A stretch of 64,000 nt of DNA from Vreelandella venusta. GTDB lineage: Bacteria > Pseudomonadota > Gammaproteobacteria > Pseudomonadales > Halomonadaceae. Positions 44,337-52,688 of the stretch are shown here, piece by piece (within the stretch, counting starts at the first letter, position 1; each line of letters opens with the position of its first letter). The DNA lies in NCBI RefSeq assembly GCF_007989605.1, contig NZ_BJUL01000009.1, positions 62,001-126,000 of the forward strand. Reading direction: 5' to 3'. The notes beneath the pieces were generated by a model that searched no databases, was not told where the DNA came from, and was given only the letters and a program-made list of their open reading frames with translations. The position numbers were made by a program, and so were the translations under genes.

Positions 44337-44377
44337 CTAGGCGCGATGCCGCTCCAGCTAAAGGGCATCGCGCCTAG
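44337..44377. terminator. hairpin between convergent ddpX and RND genes
   Basis: A perfect 14-bp stem CTAGGCGCGATGCC / GGCATCGCGCCTAG around a 13-base loop; no long T-run on either side, but the position suggests bidirectional termination. Confidence 0.75.
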
Positions 44378-44400
44378 AGTTTCCCCCTGATCAAGGATGC

Positions 44401-46725
44401 TCAGATTGCGTTTCCTGCTACCGCATCCTTGCTACCGACAGACGAGCTTGCTCTTGCTATCCAAAGCCGATACAGCGCTGGGGTAAAGAAAAACGACACC
44501 AGCGTTGCCAGAAGTAGCCCAAATCCAACGGTTTGTGCGAAAGGTGGCCACAACCCACCTGCTGCTATCATCAGTGGAATTAATCCAGCGAAAGTGGTGA
44601 TCGTTGTTGAGACAATATGGCGACTGGTGGGGCCGCTAATGACCGCTAACATGGCATCAATATCGCCTTGGCGTGCAGCTTCATCGTCGTCAAACGCAGC
44701 AATGATGATAATAGTGGCATTAATCGCCACACCCACCAGCCCCATAATGCCAACAATAATGACAAAACCGAATGCATGGCCACTGAGCAGCAGCGCTACA
44801 ATGCCCATGCCCATCGCCTGAGCACCGGCAATAAACACAATGGCAGCGCGGCGAAAGGAATTAAACGCCAGCACCACCGTTGCCACCATGGCAATCACCA
44901 GCAGTATCACTGAGGCCAGCAGGTTACCCACGGCTTCGCTACGTTCGGCAGCCTCGCCACCGGTTTCAATACGATAGCCAGAAGGGAGGTGGATCTCTCC
45001 TGCTTTCAGCGCATTCTGCAACGCGTCCTCTAACTGTGCCGTGGAAACTGCCGGCAACGCATCGGCCACCAAGTAGCCTTGTACTAACTGCACCCGTTCG
45101 GCATTACGGCGAGTAATCACGCTCCAGGCTGGCGTTAGCGATACCTCCGCCACTGCTGCTAGTGGCAACCCCTCTGCGACGCTATCGCTGACTAAGCGCA
45201 GCGCGGCAAGCTGTTCAGCATCGGTGCGCCACTCACCAACATACCGTACTCGAACAGGGAGCTGCTGAGTATCTTCCAGCAGCATGCCCGCAGATTGGCC
45301 GGACAGCGCAGCACCAACCTGCTCCGCTAGCCGTTGTGGCGTTAAACCTGCATCGTGAAGCGCCGTTTGGTCGATATCCAGCGTCAGCCTGGGCAGATCG
45401 CGCTGCATGCCTGCGCGCACATGGGTCACCTGCGGCAACTGATGCATTAGCTTCGCGAGTTCAAGCCCCAGCGATGACAGTATGTCCAAGTCATCGCCAT
45501 AGACCCGTAGCTCAACCGGTGCTTTAAACGGAGGCCCCTGCTCATACTTACGCACCACGCTTTGCGCCTGAGGAAAGTGCTGATCAAGCATCTGCTGCAA
45601 CATGGGCACCCGCTGATTCGTCACCGCTAACGATTCGGTATCGACAATCAAGTGTAAAAACGCTGGGTTGTTATCCTCATTGGTCAATACGTTGTAATAC
45701 ATCATGGGGGCGCTTTCGCCGATAAATGCAGATACTCGTTTGATGCCCGGCAGCTCTCGAATAAGGGTGACAGCTTCATCGGCTAACGCCGCGGTATTGG
45801 CGATACTGCTAGCTGGGGGCAGACGTACTTCAATGTGAAGTTGGTCACGGTCTGCCGGTGGAAAAAACGCGACGTCTAACGTTGGCATTAGCGCGATACC
45901 GCTCACAGGCACGCATAAGGTAATGATCATGGCAGCCACCGGATGACGCAGCGCACTACCTACGACACGCCGAAAACCACGTTTAATCACGTTATCTTGT
46001 AAGCCCGACGGTTTCTGCGCCACGTTAGCCAGCAGCATCGGCGAAAGCGCTGGCACTAACAGCAGCGATACCAAGTAAGAGCTCACCAGCGCCACCATGA
46101 CGGCCATGGCTAGCGGCCCTACGAACTCTCCGGCGGGCCCTGGCATTAGCACAATTGGCATAAATGCCAGAATAGTAGTCAGCGTGCTGGCGAGTAATGG
46201 CACCGCTAAATGGCGCAAGGCATCTCGGGTCGCAGCCACCACTGAGTCCCCTTGCAAGAAGCGCTCCCGAAGGGCGTTGGTCATGACAATGGCGTTATCC
46301 ACCATTAAGCCCAACGCTACAATAATGCCGGTAATGCTCATTTGGTGGATATCAATGCCCAGCGGCTTAAAAAACGCCAACGTGAGCAGCGCCGTAGCGG
46401 GAATCGCTAGCCCCACCGTGATCGCCGAGCGCCAACCCATGCTTAAAAACAGAATAGCCACTACCAGCACTAACCCTATCAACAGGCTGCTAGCGACATC
46501 GCTTAAGCGCTGATTGGTGTAACTGGCTTGCTCAAACACCACTTCAATTTCAAGGCCTACAGGCAACTCGTCAGCAAACGCCACTAGCTGTTGCTGAGCC
46601 CGTTCAACCCAAACATCAATACGCTGGCCAGGAGCCATACGGGCACCCACAAACACGGCTCGTTCACCGTTTAAGCAGCGCCATAGCGGCGGGCGGATCC
46701 TGCACGCCGCGACGCAGCTCGGCAA
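44401..46725 (-). pseudogene. RND efflux pump permease, C-terminal three quarters (frameshifted gene)
   Basis: The open frame of up to 774 codons starts with a few unrelated residues, then from about position 46669 continues an RND permease: NGERAVFVGARMAPGQRIDVW. Seen are the helices around ALGLMVDNAIVMTNALRERFL (the family's acidic TM4 site, here D-N), LIASTLTTILAFMPIVLMPGPAGEF-like TM5, the second porter domain and the terminal TM11-12 block ending TFAGLIPLMIAAGGLWPPF. Joined to the fragment at 46664-47500 it gives about 1,030 residues, the normal size. The one-base shift is at the AAA (minus strand) at 46670-46672. Confidence 0.88.
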
Positions 46726-47500
46726 TTTCTCCTAGCTTAACCGTTTGGCCTTGCCGGATAGCCACGTCGACATCGCGCAACCTGTCTAACGTATTAAACT
46801 CACCGCTCAACCCGACCGTTAGCCGATGGCCTTGGGTAACCACTTCGCCTGCTGTGCGACGGCCATCACTTGCTTCAATGGCGGCGGCCAGCTGGCCTAC
46901 GGAAAGCCCCAGTGCATTTAGCTCTAAGGGGTCGACCATAACTTCGACCTGCTCCCCTGCGATACCAAATCGATGGGTGTATTCCGTGCCTGCAACACGC
47001 CTAAACTGATCTTCCAGCCGTTCGGCGTAGCGCTCCATTAACTGAGGGTTAGGCGAAGAATCTAGTGTCCAGCGCAGGGCAGCCACTATGCTAAAGGCGT
47101 AACCACGGTCATCCAGAAGCTCTGGTGTCTGCACACTGGCTGGCAAGGTTGGCGCGATATCGCCTAGCTTATCGCGTACTCGACTCCATACGGGGGTGAC
47201 ATCAACAACCGCGTCTTCTAATTCAAGACTGATAACAGCGATGCCCTGGCGCGACGTAGATTCAAGCACTTGGATTTCAGAAATAGTGCGCAGCTCGTTC
47301 TCAATGGGCCGCGCTACCAGCGCTTCAACCTGTTCAGGCGTAGCGCCGGGAAACGGCGCAAGCACAGTAGCCATACGTGCAATCAGATGAGGATCTTCTG
47401 CCCGAGGAAGCGTTTGAATAGCCGATAGCCCAGCCACAACCAGCAACCCCAAGGTTAATGCCACTAAACGCCGGTTAAATAACCACTCAATCCGCTGCAT
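46664..47500 (-). pseudogene. RND efflux pump permease, N-terminal quarter (frameshifted gene)
   Basis: 278 codons from an ATG at 47500 (GAGG upstream) to a TGA created by the shift. It carries TM1 (LVALTLGLLVVAGLSAIQTLP) and the first porter subdomains: VLAPFPGATPEQVEALVARPIE, then ISLELEDAVVDVTPVWSRVRDKLG. Its last in-phase residues GVQDPPAAMALL run straight into NGERAVFVGA of the other frame. Removing one A from the AAA at 46670-46672 would restore the reading frame. Overlaps the adaptor gene's stop by 14 nt. Could be a true mutation or a sequencing error. Confidence 0.88.
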
Positions 47501-48647
47501 AAGCCATATCCTCACTGAGGGTGACCTGCTGCCCCGGGGCGATGCGGTGAATGCCGCTAGTAATTAGCCTTATTCCTGGCTCAAGGGTTCCGCGCACAAA
47601 GGCTTGGTCGCCTTCGGTGTGCAGCAGCTCCACGCTCGCCCGTGCCACACGAAAGCGCTCCTCTTCCAGCGGCTCTGCCACCAACACGTTCCACAATCCT
47701 CGTTCGGCAGCACGTAAGGCATCTAGCGGCACCCAGTAACCACTGGCAGGCTCGACAACTGCGTAGCTAAGCTCAACGAGATCACCAGGCACCGCGCTGT
47801 TTGAGGCGTCAAGCGAGACAACCAGCGTTTGCGTGCGGCTGTCGCTGTCGATATGGGGTAATCGAGCACGCACCACACCGCCAATAGCCTGGTGATTAAC
47901 GTTGAGCGCGACTGTCTCGCCTGGTGTAAACGTCGCCGCTAACCGAGCAGGCAACCCTAAATGTGCTTCCAGTTTCTCAACGTCGATAAGCTCAAACGCG
48001 GCGGTACCACTGGTCACTAAACTACCAACGCTGACATAACGCTCAATAACACGCCCAGCGAAAGGCGCTTTTAACGTGCTGTCCTCAAGGTCAGCAGTAA
48101 GGCTGTCTCGCTCAGCCGTCAGTGCGGCAAGGCGGGCTTGAAGCGTTAACCGATCCGTGCGCGCTTGGTCCAACGCCGTACGGCTGGCAAAGTTACTTTG
48201 ATTCAGCTGCGCTTCGCGCTCTTCTTGACGCTGAGCAAAAGCTAGGCTAGCGCGGGCTTCCTCACTGCGTGCGGCCACTTCTGCCAAACGGCTTTCAAGA
48301 CGACGGGTATCCAGTATCGCCAGCGCATCGCCCTGTTCAACCGCACTCCCTCTATCAGCCAACACTTCGCTAACACGGCCAGCGGGTTCGAAAGCAAGCG
48401 ACACTGACTGGCGTGCAACCACTCGCCCCGTTAAGCGCACGTCCCGTTCCAACTGTTGGGAGTGAGCAAGAGACTGCGTCACCACTTGCAACAAAGCGTT
48501 ATCCGTTTCCTGCTGATTCGCCAACTGGGCACGACTGTGCTGGCTAGTAAGCGCAACCACCGCCACTGCCGTGATACTCATCATAATTAAGGCCGCCAAC
48601 GTGCCACGACTTCGGTGGCGCCAGGAAGTATTGAAGGAAGTGTCCAT
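47487..48647 (-). CDS. RND efflux periplasmic adaptor (membrane fusion protein)
   Basis: 386 residues. An N-terminal membrane helix (about 15-35) anchors it in the inner membrane. RLTGRVVARQSVSLAFEPAGRVSEVLADRGSAVEQGDALAILD covers the first lipoyl half, a coiled-coil hairpin of about 70 residues follows (QEEREAQLNQSNFASRTALDQAR), then LKAPFAGRVIERYVSVGSLVTSG the second lipoyl half. It would link the RND pump to an outer-membrane channel, which is not encoded nearby. Its start follows GAGG, and the divergent TetR gene presumably controls it. Confidence 0.92.
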   Translation of the reverse strand: MDTSFNTSWRHRSRGTLAALIMMSITAVAVVALTSQHSRAQLANQQETDNALLQVVTQSLAHSQQLERDVRLTGRVVARQSVSLAFEPAGRVSEVLADRGSAVEQGDALAILDTRRLESRLAEVAARSEEARASLAFAQRQEEREAQLNQSNFASRTALDQARTDRLTLQARLAALTAERDSLTADLEDSTLKAPFAGRVIERYVSVGSLVTSGTAAFELIDVEKLEAHLGLPARLAATFTPGETVALNVNHQAIGGVVRARLPHIDSDSRTQTLVVSLDASNSAVPGDLVELSYAVVEPASGYWVPLDALRAAERGLWNVLVAEPLEEERFRVARASVELLHTEGDQAFVRGTLEPGIRLITSGIHRIAPGQQVTLSEDMAYAAD

Positions 48648-48697
48648 AATGGCCTCGAAATGGTTTATTCTTGAACGATTCGGTTCACTATAATATG

Positions 48698-48713
48698 TGT
48701 ACGCTAGCGTTCA
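48698..48713. promoter_or_regulatory. candidate TetR operator
   Basis: TGTACGCTAGCGTTCA is a 16-bp near-perfect palindrome (one mismatched pair) around ACGCTAGCGT, in the 100-bp space between the divergent efflux adaptor and TetR genes and 35 bp before the TetR start. Typical position and size for an AcrR-like site. Confidence 0.6.
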
Positions 48714-48747
48714 ATATTTATTTATTCGATAGGCACGGATTTTACGC

Positions 48748-49401
48748 ATGACGGACTCGCAACCTTTACCGCCTGACAAAAAACGCAGCGTCGGCCGCCC
48801 CAAGGATATGGCTAAGCGCGACGCGATGTTAAACGCGGCGACCTGCCTATTTTTTCGCTTTGGACTCGAAGGGGTGACCATGGAAGCCGTTGCCCGTGAA
48901 GCGGGTGTTTCCAAAGTGACCGTGTACGGCCACTTTGCCACCAAAGAAGCGCTGTTTGGCAGCGTCATTCAGCGTGAAACCGCCCTCCTCCGTCATGGCC
49001 TAGAACAGCTTCCCGACACCCATGAAGCCGTGCGTCAGTCACTGATTGAAGTCGGCACAAGCCTCGTGCGCTTTTTGTTGGAGCCCCACGTGTTAGCCGT
49101 TGAGCGCGTTATGAGTACACAGGGAAGTCAGTACCCCGAGCTGCTACTGGCCTTTTTCGAATCAGGCCCCTGGGCCACTAAAAAGTGGCTGCAGGAAAAA
49201 CTTGAGGGGCTAGCCCGCACCGGACATTTAACTCTTAACGCTCCCACACTGGCCGCAGACCAACTCTGTAGCATGTGGCAAGGCATGTTGGTTATGGAGG
49301 TGCGTATGGGGGTTCGCCAGCTCCCCAGTGATGAAGAGATTGATCGTCAGGTTAGTAGCGCAGTGGATGTGTTTTTGGCGGCGTATGGGAAACAAGCATG
49401 A
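48748..49401 (+). CDS. TetR/AcrR family transcriptional regulator
   Basis: 217 residues. Helix-turn-helix: AATCLFFRFGLEGVTMEAVAREAGVSKVTVYGHFATKEALF, preceded by the basic leader KKRSVGRPKDMAKRD. The C-terminal ligand domain is of the AefR-like type, ending in the RQVSSAVDVFLAAYGKQ helix. It diverges from the RND adaptor-pump genes, with a palindromic candidate operator between, so it most likely represses them until a toxic ligand binds. Confidence 0.9.
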   Translation: MTDSQPLPPDKKRSVGRPKDMAKRDAMLNAATCLFFRFGLEGVTMEAVAREAGVSKVTVYGHFATKEALFGSVIQRETALLRHGLEQLPDTHEAVRQSLIEVGTSLVRFLLEPHVLAVERVMSTQGSQYPELLLAFFESGPWATKKWLQEKLEGLARTGHLTLNAPTLAADQLCSMWQGMLVMEVRMGVRQLPSDEEIDRQVSSAVDVFLAAYGKQA

Positions 49402-49428
49402 TGAGAACGGCAATCGCGGCTGTCACTT

Positions 49429-50328
49429 TTAGCGCTGCATTTGCGATTCAAAAAATGTCATAAACGCACGTACTTTGGCGGGCACATGCCGTCCAGGCGG
49501 GTAAACCGCATAAACGCCCCCCTCGGACAGAGACCATTCGGCCAAAACGCGAGCCAAGCGTCCGGCCGCTATTTCCGGTTCAGCGGTAATATCGGGCAGC
49601 ACTGAAAACCCGCCTCCGGCAGCGGTCAAAGCCACTAAACTCACCGTCGAATTGGCTGCTAACCTTGCGTTCATTTGCACATTGACCAAGGTTGCTTGTT
49701 GCTTAAACGCCCACGTTAAAGGCGCTTTTAATGGCGTGAAGGCAATCCAGTCGTGTGCTTCCAGGGCTTTCGGGTGCGTTGGTATGCCGTGGCGTTTTAG
49801 GTAGCTGGGAGCAGCCACTACATACTGTTGAAATGTGCCTAACCGACGGGCACGCAGAGTGGAATCTTTTAACCAGCCTAAACGAAATGCTAAATCGATT
49901 CCCTCTTGCACCATATCGCTGACTTGGTCGCCGCTACGCAGTTCGATATGCAACGCTGGGTGCAAACGGCTGAACGCTACCACCACGTCGCTCAGCACCC
50001 CGGAGGAGTAATCTTCTGGAGCCGTTATACGCAGTTCACCATGTAGCTGCTGAGTATCGCTCACGGTGCTCTCAAGCGCGCCCTGTAAACTTGCTAACAG
50101 CGGGTGGCACTGATGGTAGAGTGCTTCCCCAGCTTGGGTAAGTTGCACCCGCCGCGTTGTGCGATGGAACAGCGTGACACCCAGGCGCGTTTCCAGCTGG
50201 CGAATTTGTAGACTCACGCGGGTTTTTGTACAGCCTAGCCGCTCAGCTGCCTTGGTAAAGCTACCGGCTTCCACCAGCGCGACAAAGATCGGCAAACCGT
50301 TTAAATCGAACTCATTGGCGGTGGTCAT
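49429..50328 (-). CDS. LysR-family transcriptional regulator
   Basis: 299 residues. N-terminal helix-turn-helix: LPIFVALVEAGSFTKAAERLGCTKTRVSLQIRQLETRLGVTLFHRTTRRVQLT. The effector domain starts near residue 90 (HGELRITAPEDYSSGVLSDVV) and fits the group of LysR proteins paired with oxidoreductases. It diverges from the NAD(P)-binding protein at 50439; a 9-bp perfect inverted repeat lies between them. Confidence 0.92.
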   Translation of the reverse strand: MTTANEFDLNGLPIFVALVEAGSFTKAAERLGCTKTRVSLQIRQLETRLGVTLFHRTTRRVQLTQAGEALYHQCHPLLASLQGALESTVSDTQQLHGELRITAPEDYSSGVLSDVVVAFSRLHPALHIELRSGDQVSDMVQEGIDLAFRLGWLKDSTLRARRLGTFQQYVVAAPSYLKRHGIPTHPKALEAHDWIAFTPLKAPLTWAFKQQATLVNVQMNARLAANSTVSLVALTAAGGGFSVLPDITAEPEIAAGRLARVLAEWSLSEGGVYAVYPPGRHVPAKVRAFMTFFESQMQR

Positions 50329-50337
50329 TCATCACCC

Positions 50338-50362
50338 TACTGTTATGAAATCAATAACAGTA
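50338..50362. promoter_or_regulatory. candidate LysR operator, 9-bp inverted repeat
   Basis: TACTGTTAT, a 7-bp spacer (GAAATCA), then ATAACAGTA: a perfect inverted repeat 10 bp upstream of the LysR start and 76 bp upstream of the oxidoreductase start. Size and form suit a LysR recognition site. Confidence 0.65.
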
Positions 50363-50438
50363 AATTACGTTAATCGCTATTTTTCAAATCAATAAAGCGT
50401 CAGACAATGCAGCGACAACCTACTTAAGGAGAACTGTT

Positions 50439-51077
50439 ATGAAGATTGCACTGATTGGCGCTAGCGGATTCATTGGATCTGCCCTATTAACCGAAGCGCT
50501 ATCCCGCGGCCATCACGTGACGGCGTTAGTGACCCGGCCCGAGCGGGTAGCGCCACAGGAGAATCTCACTACCGTTAAAAGTGACGTGTTAAATACCGAT
50601 GCGCTTGCCGAGCAGCTACGCGGTTCCGAGGCCGTTATCAGCGCCTTTAGTGGCCACGCCCAGGAGGATGTTTACGAGTATTACCTCAAAGGCTTTCACT
50701 CGATTTTGTCAGCCACTCAACAAGCTTCAGTACCTAGGCTACTGATAGTGGGTGGCGCAGCAACACTCGAGGTAGCGCCGGGTCAGCTTTTGTTAGATGC
50801 ACCTGGTTTTCCAGCAGAGTACCGGGCCACGGCGGAAGGGGCGCAAACAGCTCTTGAAATCTTACGCGCACAAACAGCCCAAGCATGGACGTTTCTCTCC
50901 CCTGCTGCTGAGATTTTCCCCGGCGAACGCACAGGCAACTTCCGGCTGGGCGGCGATACGCTACTGACCGACAGCGAAGGCAACAGCCGTATTTCCGTGC
51001 AGGATTACGCCATCGCCATGATCGATGAACTGGAAAACCCACGACACACCAATCAGCGCTTCTGCGTCGCGTATTGA
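50439..51077 (+). CDS. NAD(P)-binding oxidoreductase (atypical SDR, NmrA/YwnB-like)
   Basis: 212 residues. N-terminal Rossmann motif MKIALIGASGFIGSALLTEAL with GASGFIG, followed by the basic residue of VTRPERV that favours NADP(H). The rest fits the NAD(P)H-binding family: LLIVGGAATLEVAPG and FLSPAAEIFPGERTGNFRLGG. It lacks the YxxxK pair of classical SDRs. Function unknown; such proteins are often induced by electrophiles through the divergent LysR gene. AGGAG precedes the ATG. Confidence 0.88.
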   Translation: MKIALIGASGFIGSALLTEALSRGHHVTALVTRPERVAPQENLTTVKSDVLNTDALAEQLRGSEAVISAFSGHAQEDVYEYYLKGFHSILSATQQASVPRLLIVGGAATLEVAPGQLLLDAPGFPAEYRATAEGAQTALEILRAQTAQAWTFLSPAAEIFPGERTGNFRLGGDTLLTDSEGNSRISVQDYAIAMIDELENPRHTNQRFCVAY

Positions 51078-51095
51078 GTGGCCAGGAACGCTTTC

Positions 51096-51120
51096 TCGAC
51101 CCGACATAGTGTCGGGTCGA
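51096..51120. terminator. perfect 11-bp inverted repeat between convergent genes
   Basis: TCGACCCGACA-TAG-TGTCGGGTCGA. It lies 19 bp after the oxidoreductase stop codon and 50 bp before the end of the LysR gene on the other strand. No T-run follows on either side, so termination is plausible but not certain. Confidence 0.5.
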
Positions 51121-51169
51121 CTATCAGAGCTACGCCGGTCAGAGATACGCAACGAACTTCCCTATGAAC

Positions 51170-52063
51170 TCATCCCTTACGAAACGCCTCTACAACACGT
51201 TCAGCTAATACCTCGCAGGCATCGCGACTGCCCGCACGCTTGACAAGAAATACCTGATAATCGCCCAACGGCGGTAGAGAATCGTTGTTTAACCGTTTGA
51301 GCGGTGGGCGAATCAAGCTTTTCGGAAAAGCCGTCACAGCCAGATCAGCCAGCATAGCCGCTTCCTGACCAGCACAATGGTCACAGGAGTAAGCGATCCG
51401 GTAATTAACCCCAGCATGGTCAAGGGCGTTTAGCGCGATCCTCCGCCACGTACACCCCTGTTGAGCCAAAGTCACCGGCAGTGGTGTTCGCTCCACGGCA
51501 ACGCCATCCTCACGACCCGCCCACACTAACGGTTCGCTATGCACCACATCGCCGCGCGCCGCCTGACCAGGCTCTCCCCCCATCACCAATGCTAAGTCGA
51601 GTTCTCCCTCATCCAGCCTAGCGAGCAAATCTTGACTGCGCCCAACGACGACATCGATCTGCACGGCTGGATGCGAGCGAGCAAACTGCGCAAGCACATT
51701 GGGTAAAATACGCCCAACGACGTCGTCAGTGATCCCCAGCCCCACGCGCCCCTCTATGGAGGGAGATAAAAACTGAGTCACGGCTTCAGCATTGAGCTTA
51801 AGCAGCCGTCGACCATAGCCCAGGAGTACTTCCCCCTCGGTAGTCAGGCGCACATAGCGCGCCTCTCGCACAAATAGCGTTTGCCCAAGCGTTTCTTCTA
51901 GCCGTTTGATCTGCATGCTCAACGCAGATGGGGTACGAAATAGCTGCTGGGCGGCGCGGGTGAAGCTGCCGCTCTCCGCAATCGTCACAAAGGTGCGTAG
52001 CACCTCGCTATCCAGTAGCGGCAAGGCAGCTCGGCTGGGAGCTATGGCCGATAGTTGATTCAT
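51170..52063 (-). CDS. LysR-family transcriptional regulator
   Basis: 297 residues. Helix-turn-helix: LLDSEVLRTFVTIAESGSFTRAAQQLFRTPSALSMQIKRLEETLGQTLFVREARYVRLT. The effector domain (GRVGLGITDDVVGRILPNVLAQFARSHP onward) has a cysteine pair in SCDHCAGQEAA. Target unknown; it diverges from the DUF1127 gene at 52249. I prefer the ATG at 52063 to the GTG three codons upstream. Confidence 0.9.
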   Translation of the reverse strand: MNQLSAIAPSRAALPLLDSEVLRTFVTIAESGSFTRAAQQLFRTPSALSMQIKRLEETLGQTLFVREARYVRLTTEGEVLLGYGRRLLKLNAEAVTQFLSPSIEGRVGLGITDDVVGRILPNVLAQFARSHPAVQIDVVVGRSQDLLARLDEGELDLALVMGGEPGQAARGDVVHSEPLVWAGREDGVAVERTPLPVTLAQQGCTWRRIALNALDHAGVNYRIAYSCDHCAGQEAAMLADLAVTAFPKSLIRPPLKRLNNDSLPPLGDYQVFLVKRAGSRDACEVLAERVVEAFRKG

Positions 52064-52248
52064 CACGCCCACTCTTCAGAAAAACTTAACGATCAGTGTA
52101 GATCTTTTCGTTTGATTGATCCAAGGCGAAGTTCCAAGCTGTTCACAAGAGGTCGCGACCCTCTCACTTATTGACCACAAACCATACCTGTCCAGTCAGT
52201 GCCCAGACACCGCTGCCTGCACAGTCGTTGTGAAAAAAGAGGTGCGCG

Positions 52249-52569
52249 ATGAAGTGTGAATATTCAGCCCAACATGCCCAAAATGCATGGATAAAAGCTA
52301 GCCAATTGGCGCCGCCCCCAAAGCCGCCACAAGTAGATTTTTACATGCCGGCCATGCCGTCAATGAGGCTAATTCGCGCGCTAGATATGGGCTGGTGGCG
52401 TTTTCGGCGGCGCTGTCTTTTCCGCCGCCATATACTGCCGCTATTGGCCTACGATGATCAGGTGCTGATAGATATTGGCCATTGCCGCGAAGATATTCTC
52501 TGGGCCAACAAGCTCCCATTGAAAATCGACGCCATCCACGCGTTAGAAGCCCGGCAGAAAAAGCGGTAA
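52249..52569 (+). CDS. DUF1127 domain protein with N-terminal extension
   Basis: 106 residues. The DUF1127 part is at about 50-95: RRRCLFRRHILPLLAYDDQVLIDIGHCREDILWANKLPL, the same L-x-x-Y/D-D-x-x-L-x-D-I-G core as at 1394. The first 45 residues, with a Pro-rich stretch (APPPKPPQ), are an extension of unknown role. AGAGGTG precedes the ATG. It is divergent from a LysR gene and followed by a strong terminator, so it is a monocistronic unit possibly under that LysR protein. Confidence 0.78.
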   Translation: MKCEYSAQHAQNAWIKASQLAPPPKPPQVDFYMPAMPSMRLIRALDMGWWRFRRRCLFRRHILPLLAYDDQVLIDIGHCREDILWANKLPLKIDAIHALEARQKKR

Positions 52570-52587
52570 GCCCAAAAGGCCCAGGAT

Positions 52588-52627
52588 CAAAAAAAGCTCC
52601 GAACCTTTCACAGGTTCGAAGCTTTTA
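52588..52627. terminator. bidirectional intrinsic terminator
   Basis: AAAAAAGCT-C-CGAACCT, a TTCAC loop, AGGTTCG-AAGCTTTT. The stem is flanked by A-run and T-run, so it can end both the DUF1127 transcript and the leftward phoX transcript. Confidence 0.88.
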
Positions 52628-52688
52628 ATGGAAGCTCTCAATAGCGTTTTAAGCACCCACAATGGTGACTAAGACTCAACCGCTATTT

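Noticed and set aside
46664-46725. Programmed ribosomal frameshift in the RND gene
   Set aside because: The site reads CTT AAA CGG TGA and needs a +1 shift; the X XXY YYZ slippery pattern would act in the opposite direction, and RND genes are not known to use frameshifting. A mutation or sequencing error is simpler.
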